Source: Larimichthys crocea
Taxonomy: Eukaryota > Chordata > Actinopteri > Sciaenidae
NCBI RefSeq assembly: GCF_000972845.2
Contig: NC_040028.1
Span: 11,726,038 to 11,790,037 of the forward strand
Length of the DNA stretch: 64,000 bases
Direction: 5' to 3'
The notes under the pieces were generated by a model, which did no database searches, had not been told where the DNA came from, and saw nothing but the letters and a program-made list of their open reading frames with translations. A program made the position numbers and the translations under genes. Position 1 is the first letter of the stretch; each line of letters starts with the position of its first letter. This document shows positions 1-12,196 of the stretch, one piece after another.

Positions 1-851
1 TGCGCACTGTCTGCACCGAGTTTAAACAACAGCACCTTTTATACTAATGCTGCTGTTCATGACGTGATGGATGGTAGAGATAGGAAAGTTACAGTGTTAG
101 AGTTGGTCGTGAAATACTGAGCATTGACTATATAACAGTATGTCCATTAAATCTGGGTTTAATTACTGTCAACTTTGGCTGATGTGAGAGGGCCATATTT
201 GTTTTGTATTTACGGCATTTCTGTGTGTTTCAAGTCGCTGGACTGATCAGAATAACTCTGATATGACATGAAGCCACAGGCTGTATCAAGCAATTAAAAA
301 AGGGGAACCAAATTTCAAACCAAATTTTTATTTGATAGAAACATCCTTAAAATGAGTCAAACAATATACAGTATGTCTAAAACAATACAAAAATGGAAAA
401 AATTAATGCTTCACATTGCCCGTCTAATCTTTTATAGCTTAAAAAAATAAATATTACTTTTTAATATTTTCATATTGAAAATTCCAAATTCCTTGCTTGT
501 GTCATTTTTCACATTGCCCGTCTAATCTTTTATAGTTAAAAAAAAATAAATATTACTTTTTAATATTTTCATATTGAATCTGAAATTCCTTGTTTGTGTC
601 ATTTTAAAGATGTTTTTTCATCAGTTACTGATGTAATTGTCTCAGGTGTTTTGATATTTGCGTCTCCCTTTTCATTGGTTGTTACATCCTGTTACTGTAA
701 TTTAAAGATGTTGTTGTGTTGCCATGAATCATGAAACTTAGCTCTGATTTCAAGTTAGTGGTAAAGAAAAAATAAATAAAATAAACTAACTGATGACACT
801 CAGACTTACCTTCACTACCATCTGCCCCTTTTCACTCCTGACTCACCGCAG
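1..851 (+). other. galnt13: galnt13 intron, 3' part (runs in from outside the window)
   Basis: AT-rich non-coding sequence upstream of the first recognisable coding exon. It ends in a pyrimidine-rich stretch and a CCGCAG acceptor (AG at 850-851). Apart from the tandem duplication at 412-605 I see no gene or regulatory element in it. The intron assignment is inferred from the acceptor and the exon that follows. Confidence 0.75.
412..605. repeat. Tandem duplication, two copies of a ~97-bp AT-rich unit
   Basis: The unit beginning CACATTGCCCGTCTAATC occurs at 412 and again at 510. The two copies run in parallel to about 605 with only a few substitutions and short indels, mainly in the A-run and near the 3' end. 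Head-to-tail arrangement and high similarity indicate a fairly recent local duplication inside the intron. No coding potential is visible. Confidence 0.9.
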
Positions 852-1037
852 AAGCACACCTTCCTGCATATCATCACCCAATCATGTCTGACCATCAGCC
901 GTCTGGAGGACGGCACCTATGGCCCCACGGTGGAGTACTGTAACAACAGTCCCTTACAGGCCTGGACCCTTCACAACTACACGCGTCAGGAGGTCGCTAG
1001 ACGCCTCTACTTCAGTCCCACTGATTATTTCCTCTAA
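852..1037 (+). CDS. galnt13: Alternative terminal exon of galnt13 (second version of lectin gamma repeat)
   Basis: Following the acceptor AG at 850-851, one frame is open for 61 codons to a TAA at 1035-1037. The peptide begins KHTFLHIITQSCLTIS and contains VEYCNNS and a QAW-x-L-x-NYT motif. It aligns along its length with the exon at 5780-5920: shared T-x-L-H start, CL pair, E-D, a Cys followed by NNS, Q-x-W, and N-x-T. It is therefore a ricin-type beta-trefoil gamma repeat like that closing GalNAc-transferases of the GALNT1/GALNT13 group. The repeat's CLD motif reads CLT here, so the aspartate normally used for GalNAc contact is missing. A 17-residue tail from RQEV to DYFL follows the last sequon and is absent from the other exon. 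The phase (0) is the same as in the other exon, so either could follow the same upstream exon. Inference: an alternative C-terminus. A decaying duplicate is less likely because the frame is fully open. Confidence 0.72.
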   Translation, partial: KHTFLHIITQSCLTISRLEDGTYGPTVEYCNNSPLQAWTLHNYTRQEVARRLYFSPTDYFL

Positions 1038-3014
1038 GCTCCCGTCCGCTGTAGGGCCTGAGGTGAACAGGTTGGTACAAATTAGGCTTAGAGTAGAAGC
1101 TGGTGGCCTTTTTAGTTGCTCCGTAGTGATGTAGTTTGTCATTAGCAGTGTTAGAAGTTGATTCGTAGATGACCTGCCCGGGCTTTAATAGACACCTTTT
1201 GTAGCAGAGTATTTTTAGTCATCTTGTTTTCGTCAGTGACGGCAAATGAATGCAGAGCTTGTTGTTATGATGTTGAACTTCCAAGTTTTAGTCAAAATAT
1301 GCATGCAAATTGTTTCAGGAAGCATTAAGTAGCTTTTACCGGTGACCTTTCAGGAGGAATGTATGAAAATGAGCGCAGAGGCACATCAAACAGTGACAGA
1401 TATCCCGTCACGATGGCATAAGATGCTAAGACCTTTAGCCGGTCTTCACGCTAAATTAGATCTCATTTGACATTTCTTTTCCAACATAAATATTTTATTT
1501 TGATATGAAAATTCACCGGCTGCCATCGTTGGGTCAATGACGCCCGAGATGGAGGAGGCCGCGTTTATTTTTAGCTGATTATCTACGTGCAGCGCTGATT
1601 GAAATGGGCTTGCCATTGTTTACAAGTTCTTTTTGAAGTGATCCTTCATTGTGAACCAGCCTTTCATTGCCCTGGCCTCTCAGGCCACTCTCCTATTGGC
1701 CTGAAGCAGCTGTGTACACTGTGTGCCATGTACAAATTGTCAAAGCAATGAATCCCAATTCAAATCAGTGCTTTTCACCACTTGCCTTGCTTATTTACAT
1801 ATGTTTGTAAGGAACGTTTTGTGGCTCAGCATTTCTCTTCATTTTCAGGGTTGTTATTTTTCCGCTTTTTCCCAGTCTGTCATTTTCTCTATAGCCAATT
1901 CTGTTCTGCTCGGTTATATGGAGTTTCACCTCCAAGTCCTGTACTTTTTGTATTTCTCCAAAAGCTAAAGAGCAATTTCACTGTAGCATGCCACATTTTT
2001 TTGTGTCCAGACAGGGCAAATTGGGTAAGGAGCTCCCAGGGCTGCTGGTGTGTGTCAGAGTTGCGGCAGTGAAGTGACCTGCTGTTAGATGGCCTGATTT
2101 GTTGTTCACACTCAGAGGTCCTCGTGGCATAGCCAGCACAAGAGGAGAGCACATAACACGACAGCAAATGTTGTCTGACTCTTCCTTCCCTGAGACAAAA
2201 GGAATCTGCTGTTTTCACCCGGCTCTAGATCTCCGTCTAGAGTCGTCACAACATCAAACTTTTCTGCCTTTCAGCAAGTCCGACATGCTGCTTGCTGACA
2301 AAGAGGATAATGTTCCTCAACTGGGGCTCATGGGTTAGAAACCGTCCACATTTAATTAGCCGGTCTCAGCTGTGCAAACACTCAGCGACTCACTCCGGAG
2401 AGACCGGTTGGTTTTCTTGGAAGCTGAGATGGGAGTTTTCTCTGCCCCAAAGGAGACGTGAAATAATTATGAGCAAAGGACAGGACCTCCGCATTTCTAG
2501 TATTTTCATTAAATGTGCATCGGTTTGCCTCGCCTCTGCCGTTATACTCCTCATTTGTCATCTCTGCCACTGGAGCAGGTTTGGATCTTTGAATGAAAGG
2601 GGGGAAAAAAAGACTATTCTGGTTCAGGTTCTTATGATTTATAGATTAGATCTATAAATACATGTAATGTAGATCTGCCTCCTGTTCGGGGTAAGCACGT
2701 ATGAATAATGCCTTTTAAAGAGGAAGTATTTGTTGATCATACTGCTTGCAGATGCAACAAAAAATAAGCGAGCAAGCATTTCTGACCTTTTTTCTGCTTG
2801 CGTCTGTTGTTAAGAAATATATATATTTAATTTTCAATTATTTTTTTTAAATAAAGCAAGAAAAGTAACTCTCTGATGAAGAGCCACTTCATTGTTCTTT
2901 TGAGTTTTTTGACAGGTGTGTAAGGTCGAACGCCACCTGCTCTCTTTGTTCTTGCTCTGTTTGAACAAATGTGCCCGTAGGGCAGTCTGCAATGTGTACT
3001 TCAGGAAAGATGCA

Positions 3015-3069
<55 letters not shown>

Positions 3070-5779
3070 ACTTCTTTGTATCCAGGCAGAGCATGTCAGG
3101 TCCTCGTGTTTTATAGCTTAAGATCAAACATGGCCTGAGTGTCTCACTGTGCTCATTAGTCTGAATATCCTCTGTCAACAGGCAAAGTACAATCTTGTTT
3201 TAATGAAGAATCATGTCTCAACTGCAAGATAAGTCATGCCAATGATCACGCTACAATGCCGAATGAGAACAGATTATGGTTTGCAGTTGTTGACACGTAT
3301 TTTGTTTTCATGTGCGCTGTGCCGTTTAGTTTGAAAATGATGATGGAACTGATCCTTTATTTTGTCATCGAGTAAAAAACCGTTCCATTTCTGAACATTA
3401 TAACAATTAATGGTGTTTGCAGCAACATAAACACAGTTGTATTTTTAACATCATTTTCCCCAATTTCTCTCGTGGCATTGTTTTCCTCAGCGGAGGCTCT
3501 GCTTCTCCTCGCAAAAACAACTTCAGCCTCTCTACTTCTCTGCATGTGATCATTAGGACGAGAAAAGCAACTCAAGTGAGCAGCGAAATTGCGGAAGCGC
3601 GTTTCTTCTGAGGGAATGAACATAAATGGTTAATCAAGGCCATTGAGAGCTCTCTTCCAGTTGTTGGTGGGGGGTGTTATCCTCGGAGCTCTGGAGCAAC
3701 AGAGGATTTCTGCGGTACATGCTCATGTGGTGCTTGAGTTCAGCTCCTCACAACAGGTGTGCTTCTCCAGTCTGGACTCCAGTCTTTCTGGCTTTTCTGG
3801 TTTTTGTGATAGAACATAACGCAGACAGGACTGATGGGCACAGAGGGGAGATGACATAAATCTGAGTGCTTTTTTTTTCTTTCTTTTTTTTGTATACTGC
3901 AGAGCAAACTCCAAAAATAACAGGACTGTTTGAGGTCAGAGCCATTTAAATTTAAATCCACTGCTCACATGAGCTGAGACAGTTAATCCCATGTTTATTA
4001 ATCATCAGCGATATTGCTGAAACAATTAGAGGTTGAAATTGATGTGTCAATCAGCTGAAGGTGTTATTAATAATGATGCCAACGCAGTGTGACAGCGAAC
4101 CAGCATGCACGATCCAAGGACTCTGAAACTTAATTTTATTATTTACACCTGTGCTTCCTGCTGTGACATGTGAAAATGTCTTTGGTAGTCATTCAAAGTC
4201 TAAAGTGATTTCCATTAGCTGCACAATAGTAGATATATAATAATATAGGACATTTTGATAAATAATTCATATATGATGATTATTATAGCAAACTGCTCAC
4301 TCAGCACAAGCATAATTTTGTTTCAAATCTTCCAAATGCTGCAAAAAATTTTCATTCTCTGGCAAAGGAGGAGCTGGTGCACGTCGCCATTGCCCGACGG
4401 TTGTCTTATTTTAACCTAATCATTCATCATACAAGAAGAAGTGACTGTCCATAACAAACGAATATTAGGATTAGTGAGTAAACGTCTATAGAATAACATG
4501 TTGTTGAATGAGTTTTAAACTAGTATAGGGGCAATGATGTTGACGTAGTAGTTGATAAGAAGCAGCACAATGGTGCTAATTATATCACTTTGATTAACTT
4601 TTGTGTTTCACACAAAACCATTAAAGGAACAGGGATCACAAAAGTCATTTTTAGCAGCAGGTAGTCATTTTAATTGCAGAATAAACTAATTCTGTGGGGG
4701 AACATGTTTGGAAGAAATAAATACTTAAAGCTGCTATAATATTTGTTAGAATGTTAACAATGGATTGCATGATGATAATTAGCACCCGTCGAGTTGCAGT
4801 TTCCCTGAGCTCTGTGGAGAATTACAGCATCTTTCAGCTCAGTGTTTTAGTTTTCTGACCCACGATAAAATGAGCGACTAGCTGGTGAAGCAGCTACAAA
4901 TTTTGTGGAAGTTGGTGAAGAGCAAATTTGAGCTAAAAAAAAAAGGAAAATTGAATATTGGACTTAATGTTCACCAGGTGGCCAGAAACACAACTATGAT
5001 GACAGATAATGTTGCTCTTAGTCCCTTAGCTTGAGAAAATGTTCAACGTCACTTTGTCTCTCGACCATTTCAGGTAGAGCGAGGAGCATAAAAATTGGCT
5101 CACAAACCAAACTATTGAGATGAAAAGCAGTTTTGATTATCCATTTTACATCACAGAAACTCATGTGGTGATCTGAAATGTCCAAAATATTAGGTAAGCA
5201 GCTGGTATTATGGTTAGGTGTTTGGTTTTAGTTCGTACTGTAGTTATTTCTTGTCTTTTCGTGCAAATCGAAGGCATCTGAAGCTCAGCAGTTATTCACA
5301 GAACAATCCTTCCCATGAAGGTGACCATGACAACAGTCTCCACACAAACAGGAGCTGCACTTCTCCATTCGGCCTCTGCGCCTGTTGTGCTGTATAAAGG
5401 CCACGACTCTCACCTTTTTCACAACTAGAACATCTTGCTGTCCTGATGTACCTATTGTTTTTTTTTTCTCTTGCTCCGGCTACAGTTACAGAGTCTAACA
5501 AGCTCAGGCCATTTTCTGGGTTGAGAGGTATTTTTGGGAAATGTGGGGAAATCAATAGTTGAAGTGTGTCTGTGAAGGTTCATCTTAGTCATCCAGGTGG
5601 ATTCAACTTTCTCCACAGAGGAGCTGAAGTGCTGTCGATGAGGCAGTCCGGGGGAAACTATAACTGAAAAACTGAACACTCGAAAACTCTCAAAACAAAA
5701 CAGTACTGCTGATTTATTTCTGTGTGTTTGTACATCAGTGTGTACATGTATTCACATCTCTCTAATTCTCTCTCTCCAG
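1038..5779 (+). other. galnt13: Intron between the two galnt13 terminal exons (also possible 3'UTR of the alternative exon)
   Basis: About 4.7 kb without a recognisable gene. If the exon at 852-1037 is used as a last exon, the first part would be its 3'UTR; I could not fix a polyadenylation site. A (TG)n microsatellite lies at 3021-3066. The segment 5572-5680 resembles a dispersed teleost sequence (TCATCCAGGTGGATTCAACT), but the family is uncertain. The end, 5761-5779, is a CT-rich tract with a CTCTCCAG acceptor for the next exon. Confidence 0.65.
3021..3066. repeat. (TG)23 microsatellite
   Basis: Perfect dinucleotide array within the galnt13 intron. The long CV/HT-rich reading frames across it on both strands are products of the repeat, not genes. 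Confidence 0.98.
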
Positions 5780-5920
5780 CGACTCACGCTGCTGCACGTG
5801 AACAGCAACCAGTGTTTGGACATGCCGTCTGAGGAGGACAAGATGGTGCCCACCCTGAGAGACTGCAATAACAGCCGCTCTCAGCAGTGGCTGCTACGTA
5901 ACATGACCCTGAGCGTCTGA
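5780..5920 (+). CDS. galnt13: Terminal exon of polypeptide N-acetylgalactosaminyltransferase 13
   Basis: After the acceptor CTCTCCAG (AG at 5778-5779) the frame reads 46 codons to TGA at 5918-5920. It begins [14 protein letters not shown] and ends [12 protein letters not shown]. This is the last part of the C-terminal ricin-type lectin domain (gamma repeat) of a family GT27 enzyme, with the CLD motif, the second Cys before NNS, the Q-x-W motif and a final NMT sequon. GT27 enzymes are type II Golgi membrane proteins that move GalNAc from UDP-GalNAc to Ser/Thr; the lectin domain binds existing GalNAc and steers the enzyme on glycopeptides. GALNT1, the closest relative, ends LLRNVTLPEIF as I recall it, whereas LLRNMTL and SEEDKMVPT are closer to GALNT13. 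The position directly upstream of kcnj3 agrees. The catalytic exons are outside the window. Confidence 0.88.
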   Translation, partial: RLTLLHVNSNQCLDMPSEEDKMVPTLRDCNNSRSQQWLLRNMTLSV

Positions 5921-6515
5921 TCCCTCACCTCGCCCTCTCTCTCTCTCTCTCTCTGCCCCTACCACTCTCATCCTAATCAATCCTGGCTCTACACACCCTC
6001 ACCAGGTTGCTCTTACCACGCACATCATACGCTCTCTTTCTGTGTCAGGCTGGGCAGCGAATGCAGAGATCCAGGCATCAACAGCAGTTTATATTCCATT
6101 ATGGAGGCATCTCCTTTTTTACAGTTTGCCACAGGTGTAGAGAGGCTGCACCAGCCGTTCAGGCGACATGACAAGGTGTTGCATGGGGGACCATGTCATG
6201 TTCAGACACGGAGAACTATGTGTGAAGTCTGTGCATGGACAACATTGAAATCGAAGCACCCGCCCGTCAGCTGGCTGCGATCCCTGCCTCCGCTGTGCTG
6301 CTCGAACTGCTGCTTAGCTGCTGGAAAAAAAACAATTAATCAGAAGACCACTTACGAAGAGAATATTGTAAAGCACGTCTGTGATGGTCTGCATTGTAAT
6401 TGACCTTCTTTGTGCTGTGAGCAGTACATGCAGTGCAGACTTTTTTATGACCGCTGCTCATCCTCTTTCGATATCAGTGTCTGAGTAACATTCAGATAAC
6501 AGGTGATGTTGTTAA
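5921..6515 (+). other. galnt13: Probable galnt13 3'UTR
   Basis: Non-coding sequence after the stop codon, starting with a (CT)10 tract at 5935-5954. A 100-codon open frame at 6101-6403 has no recognisable domain and is Cys/His-rich without pattern, so I treat it as chance. I saw no AATAAA signal before the repeat element starting at 6516; the first ones are at about 7101 and 7142. The transcript end is therefore unknown. Confidence 0.5.
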
Positions 6516-8368
6516 TAGAGCCCGACCAATACCGGATTTTTGAAGCAGTTACCGACTTTGATATTTGCGAGTTAAAGAATCTCATAAACATCATCCAATC
6601 TATAATGATACTACAGCTTTTGTTTATTATTTTTTTTATTTTGCTTTTCATCTTTTAAGAGGATTTAACGCTCTGTGTCGCACTGTTAACGTCTGAGCTA
6701 CGCTGCTGACTGAGGAACATCATACTGTATGTCCTATGAACGTTACAATGCAATCAACACAAATTTTCCCTTTTTAACAAGCCCACAGCCTGACTTAAGC
6801 CACCTGTCCCTTTTTACAACATTCAACATGTGGACGTAACGTTGGAACTCATTCCCATTAACTAGCATCAGCTGTCTCCTTTTCACTGGTCCAGTTGTGA
6901 AGCTAGAAAATGGCCAGATTGCCAAACCCCACAGCAATGAGTATTTCACAGCACTCTGTCTACACTGAGATTAGAATGACGTGGACTAACCAAGACTAAG
7001 GAAGCATGCTGGCTACACAGATGTTGTACAAATCAAACTACCAGTACTCCTCCAGGGAAGACTAAAGTACAGTAGGGGGCGCTAACAATGCAGAAAAATG
7101 AATAAAACAAAAAATATATCCTTTTTGGTAATTAGAAACCAAATAAATACACAAGTTAAAACAAACACAAAGGATATATATACAGATTTTTTAGGAAAAC
7201 TTCCTATTTCAGTTTGATTTTAAGATTTAAAAAAAAATGTATAAGGATCTCTTAAATTTGGACAAACAGTGAAACGCAGACACGAATTTTAAATAATCTC
7301 AAACATATCTTTGCCATTTATAAACAGCAGTTTCTGTAACATTCAGAAAACGTAAATTACAATCATACCGGCTATCTCTCACGTTCCTATTGGCTCCATG
7401 ATAGTAACCAGCTGCCAACACCTTGAAGCAACCAACACCAAACCAAAGATTTTCAATAGATGATAACATTACAATCTCCGCCTCCTCACCCCGATCTCCA
7501 AACACTTCCTCATTTGGAAGTGTTGTGAAAGCAGATTGCGTTGTGCCAGAGACGGTTCAGAAAGTTATTAAATTTTTCATTTAGGTGTTATACTTCATTT
7601 TTGGTGGGACAAGACCGACAATTCAGCACAGACACAGAGAAAGAGAGACGTGTTCCCAAATCTCACGAGTGTCTCAAACAAAGTTTATTTTTTCCCCCTG
7701 ATTTATCTGTGTGGAAAAATGTCACCTATGAAAAATGCGTCCAATATTTACTTCGTTGACTATGAGGTGCTCACATTCATTCATCCCATTAGAGGCGATA
7801 GACTGAAGACCTGCTGCGGGTCTCCTAAAGTGGAGCGGCAGTGGGTAAACCCATGTGACACAGATACAGAAAGTGGCTCTTCAGTGAGGTGTCTTGGCTT
7901 CTTTTATTTTTTCTTTTTTTTTTTTACCCATCTCTGGTCAGACACACACTGTGCAGCACAGCCACAGCCAGCTGGCCCCGGGCTTGGCTTGCACTCAATC
8001 AGAAAGCATCGTTGCAAATGCAATATATTTGACATGCTTTGCAGTAACATTAACTTTATAACATTTAACTTCTATATTAACATTATCCAGTGTTGCATAC
8101 TGTTGTGTTGACACTGAGGGGAAGTGGACAGAGAAGACATACAGGAGAGAGCATGAATGTCACATCCTTTGGATTTTCCCTTATTGGCAGCCAAGAAAGT
8201 TGTGGAAAGAAGTTGCCATAAATTGGCAATAAAAAGTGATTAATACATTAAATTAACACTGCTTCAGAATCTTACGTATGGCACCTTTTTAATTATTGGC
8301 TGACATATAGGCAGATAATAATAGATCTGTGATAAGCTAATATCAGCCAATTTATTGGTTGGGCTCTA
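6516..8368. mobile_element. Candidate 1.85-kb non-autonomous DNA element with inverted ends
   Basis: The left end begins TAGAGCCCGACCAATA (6516). The reverse complement of the right end (8368 backwards) begins TAGAGCCCAACCAATA, matching at 15 of 16 positions. Both ends continue into sequence resembling the dispersed teleost repeat that starts AGAGCCCGACCGATAT and carries CGATAT-type words. Inside are AT-rich sequence, a perfect 9-bp-stem hairpin at 7501-7524 (AACACTTCC/GGAAGTGTT) and a T tract near 7910. No transposase frame was found; the longest frame (7650-8111) is of low complexity and unrecognised. No clear target-site duplication is visible, so two separate fragments in opposite orientation remain possible. 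Confidence 0.55.
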
Positions 8369-8662
8369 AGTGTTGAGGTGGATTTCTTTAGTTGTTTGGA
8401 AAAAAAAAAGATTTCATACATCATCTTAAGGAATAACAGTCTAATTGTGAGGCAGCTCTTTCGATCGACACACTGTGTGAAAGTTGATTTATAACAGGCT
8501 GTTAGAAGAAACGAAAGAGGTGGCTGCAGGGAAGGAATTAGCAAGTAATCGAGACTTGGCTCTGAGTAGATATAATTGATTTTAATTGAGACCCCTAAAT
8601 AATAATGACTGTACTCTGACACACTTGTGTTATAATGGCTATCTGGGTGTAACTACTTTAAA

Positions 8663-8666
<4 letters not shown>

Positions 8667-8704
<38 letters not shown>
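8667..8704. repeat. (CA)19 microsatellite
   Basis: Perfect dinucleotide array in intergenic sequence, just 3' of the inverted-end element. Confidence 0.97.
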
Positions 8705-8705
<1 letters not shown>

Positions 8706-10225
8706 CACCTTTATCAGATTCCTACTACTGAGACGATTCTTCTTAATATCTTGAGAAACCATGATGTCTTGGAGCTGAAGAGTGACGTGTGCCTTTTTAA
8801 AAAGTTGTTTTGTATTCGGTTCATTGTTTTTTTTTTTTGGTGGGTTGGTTTATTTGTGTGTTTTATTTTGAGTTAAAAAGCTACTGCATATTGATATATT
8901 AAATAATTATATCTCATGAATGTGTCACTATTATGTTAACGCTTTACCAAACATTTAGTTACAGTATATCAACACTTAGCCATCAGGTGCTTTTCACTAG
9001 ATGGTTGATCAGGATCAGACAATAAATGTTATTGTACATAATGCTGTTGACATGTTTCACCGTTGTTGTACATACAGAACCAATTATTTTTCTAAGATAC
9101 TGTAAAACTTGAACACTCCTCAGAGAAAAAGACATTGAATGGTTAAAAGATCATGAGGTATTGCAGTGTTTTATTGGAATTGTGGTAATAAAAACCAGTG
9201 CTTACCTTGGGTTTTTAAATTGCGGTGTGTGTTGGAAATCATCATCGGCCCCACAAAACCAATTCTTAGACTACCTAAAGGACCTTAGGCGAGCATACAT
9301 ACTGTAAGGGAGCAACTAATGGTGAAATGCTATCAATGCTGCTTGAATATTGAATCCTTGCCAAGTGCCTACTTGGCATTCAGACTAAAATTCAATCACC
9401 TCACCTCTATATGTTACACACACATTTATTGTTTTTCATTATCTTAAAGTGCATGTTATTAAAATAGGAATGTAACGTTTCAATGTACTGGTTCCAAGGT
9501 GATGGTATCTGTTTGTACATTTTGCCTTTTTTTTTTTTTTCCAGAAAAAAAAAAACAACTTTGGCTGAACATAGATTTATCATTACTTTCAGTGTCAAGC
9601 AACTGATGAAAATGTGAACACTAGCACATCACACCAATACATCAGTTGTTTAATAAACCTTGTTCTTGAAGCTTTTAAGACCTCGAACATCTCATTACCA
9701 GGCTCCTCTGTGTGTGTAGGCTTTTAAATGTGGTAAATTGAAGCCTCTCTTCCATGGTGACCGTACAACAGGATGCCATAAGAACAACACTGTGATGGAT
9801 GTTACCTGCTTTTTTCTTTTCTTCTCCAGTATGCGTAAAGGCACCTGCCGTCCGCTGATGAAGGTACCTCTGACATGGCTCATTGTTCTGTACATTTAAA
9901 CAAGGGAGGCTTGACCTTTCAGGTGACTCTGGCTTTGTTAAAATCTGAAAGGCCTGAATGGGAAATAGAAAAAAGTAGTGCTGGAGGGTCAATATACTGT
10001 AGGGCAATAGGGATATGGGGAACAGGGAATATCCAACTGATAACTAGAGATATGAATGTTAGGCTGATGATTACTTTAACTACTGACTAATTTTTCAATA
10101 TTTTGATGTATTTATAGAGGGGAGAAAACTGAGGAAATACCCATCATCACATCTTTAAATTATACTCAAATACTAAAAATATCCACTGCGCTGTTTTGCC
10201 AATCAGATGATAAGATCATATTACT

Positions 10226-10370
10226 GGCATGTCTGTACGTTAAAATAATTCTACAGGCTGCAACTGGCTACCTTAGCTTCGTATAGAAAAGGAGAAATGG
10301 CATGGCTCTGTTAATAGGTGCAAAGAATCGGCTTACCAGCACCTCTAAAGCTCACAAAACAATGTGAGAA
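10226..10370. repeat. Fragment of dispersed foldback repeat (family D)
   Basis: Shares words with the longer copy at 40928-41402 and with the common percomorph repeat as I recall it: CATGTCTGTACG, GGCTCTGTTAATAGGTGCAAA and, most clearly, ACCAGCACCTCTAAAGCTCA. The copy is truncated and diverged. Confidence 0.65.
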
Positions 10371-11317
10371 GAATGCCAGCTGTGTCCCCTACTTCCAGTC
10401 TAGAATAATTTACACAATAATTTTAGCAATACAGTATAATATAAATTATTTGGACAAATAATCTCCATAGACAGTGGCAAAAAAAGTTTTGTAATAATAA
10501 TAATGCATATTAATCAATGTAGAAAAGTGGTTGTATTCTACAGGACATGGAAAAATATTTAATATTCACTGCATATATATTTTAATTTCCATCACTTAGG
10601 CTTTCTAAAAAAAAAATATTTGTAAACCTCTCCTCCATTGCAGAGGTATTAATAGTTGTTGCTGTGGAGCCGCCACCACATCAGCGCTTCACCACACTCT
10701 CAGCAGGGGCCCTCACGGCGGTTTCAGACAGTCTCACACCTGTTGTAAGCAAAACCCAGGCTGGTTAACTGGGCCTGTGAGGATAAGATAGTGGGTTTGT
10801 GGATGGGCCAGGGGGAGTCCATTAAGGGGGTGCGATGCTTTAAAATAACAGCTCTAATGGAGGTCTTATCTGTGGCTCACCATGGCTCGCTGTGGCTTTC
10901 GAAAGGTAGTACATGATCAGAGCTTCTCACTGTGGCGGCTGTACAGTTCTCGACTATATAAATATATTTATATATATATATATATATAATAATGGGCTCA
11001 TTTAAGCTCAGGAAATGTATAGCTCTGGCTTTTGAAGGCATATCATGGGTCTTCAAAGACCGAGGGCCGTATTACATGCTGTCTAATTCCCTCGTTTTAT
11101 TCAGTTAAGCCCTGAAGTTATGCCTTCTGCTATTTGTTTAAACAATTTTCTGGTGTGGGTCTTTTTTTTTCGAAACTTTCAAAGGCTCTTTAGAAACCTG
11201 AGGTCTGTAAGTAATGAAAGTATTGCAAGTAAAATTATTTTCCTGACTTCATTCTCATTCATTTCTCTGATACTATAATTGAATGCATACAAAAAAACAT
11301 AGACGTTTCTTTATGTG

Positions 11318-11335
11318 TATATATATATATTATTA

Positions 11336-11400
<65 letters not shown>

Positions 11401-11408
11401 TATATATA
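11318..11408. repeat. Alternating (AT)n tract with TAATA interruptions
   Basis: About 90 bp consisting almost only of TA steps with a few TTA/TAA breaks, so it is highly self-complementary and can form hairpins. A shorter tract of the same kind lies at about 10966-10988. Confidence 0.95.
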
Positions 11409-11799
11409 CAAATTCTACTACTAAAAGAAAGGCAACCCTGTTTTATTATTGATTTTGAGCCCTCAGTTTCAGACTGCAATACCACTGACATTAATATGGA
11501 CAGCTGCTACATGTGTTTGTTTGATTATGTTACTTATGATCAAAAACTAACATGTTGACAATTTTGCAAACATCAAGCAAGTGCAACAACACAAGACATA
11601 GCAGCCAGTTCATAGTCCAACAACAAGAAGCCCAGCTCTGCGTTTGTCTTTCAAGCTTTTATTTTATGAAGTTCTTGCCAACGAATAAACTCTTCAGTCT
11701 TTTCATCTCTGTCACTGTCCATAGAGGCCGCTGTGTCCGGTTACACTGCTCGCTTGACCAGCTCCAAATCTGACATGACACCGGCATTCCCCTGCACCC

Positions 11800-12196
11800 C
11801 AGAGATGAAAACCTCCTCTTTCCAGTGGTTCAAAACATCTGTGATACAAATACTGACACTCTTGAGTTCACAGTCTGGACAGCCTGGCTAACAAACTGAG
11901 TTAACATTAGCTGACAGCAGCTATAATTCACAGCAGCTTACTTCACTGTTCCATCAGGAAACTCTGTAAATTACAGTTGTTTAGAGAGTTCTCCATGAAA
12001 TATGATCTAATTTCACAAAAATCTGTGAAATATTTGGTGGTGTGTGACTAAGTGCCATAAAGTGTTATGTAGTTCTTGCAGGTGATCATACCCAGAGCAC
12101 AAAGTCACATAATGCAAGAACAATATGTGACTTTTAAATTAAAATGATTTAAAATCTGTTATTTTATGGTATAAAAGTCACACAATGCTGCTTTAG
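11800..12196 (+). repeat. Dispersed repeat family B, copy 1
   Basis: Parallel to the segments near 23550-23985 and 33160-33558. Shared words in the same order are TGGTTCAAAACA, ACAAACTGAGTTAACATTAGC, CAGCAGCTATAATTCACAGC, AGGAAACTCTGTAAATTACA, AGTGCCATAAAGTGTTATGT, ATCATACCC and TGTTATTTTATGGTA. The right end, CAATGCTGCTTTA, corresponds to the right end of the 33016-33558 copy. No coding frame. Probably a non-autonomous inverted-repeat element. Confidence 0.8.

Noticed and set aside
7650..8111. 153-codon frame inside the inverted-end element
   Set aside because: Contains a run of Phe from a T tract, and no transposase motif (no DDE-like region, no zinc finger, no helix-turn-helix).
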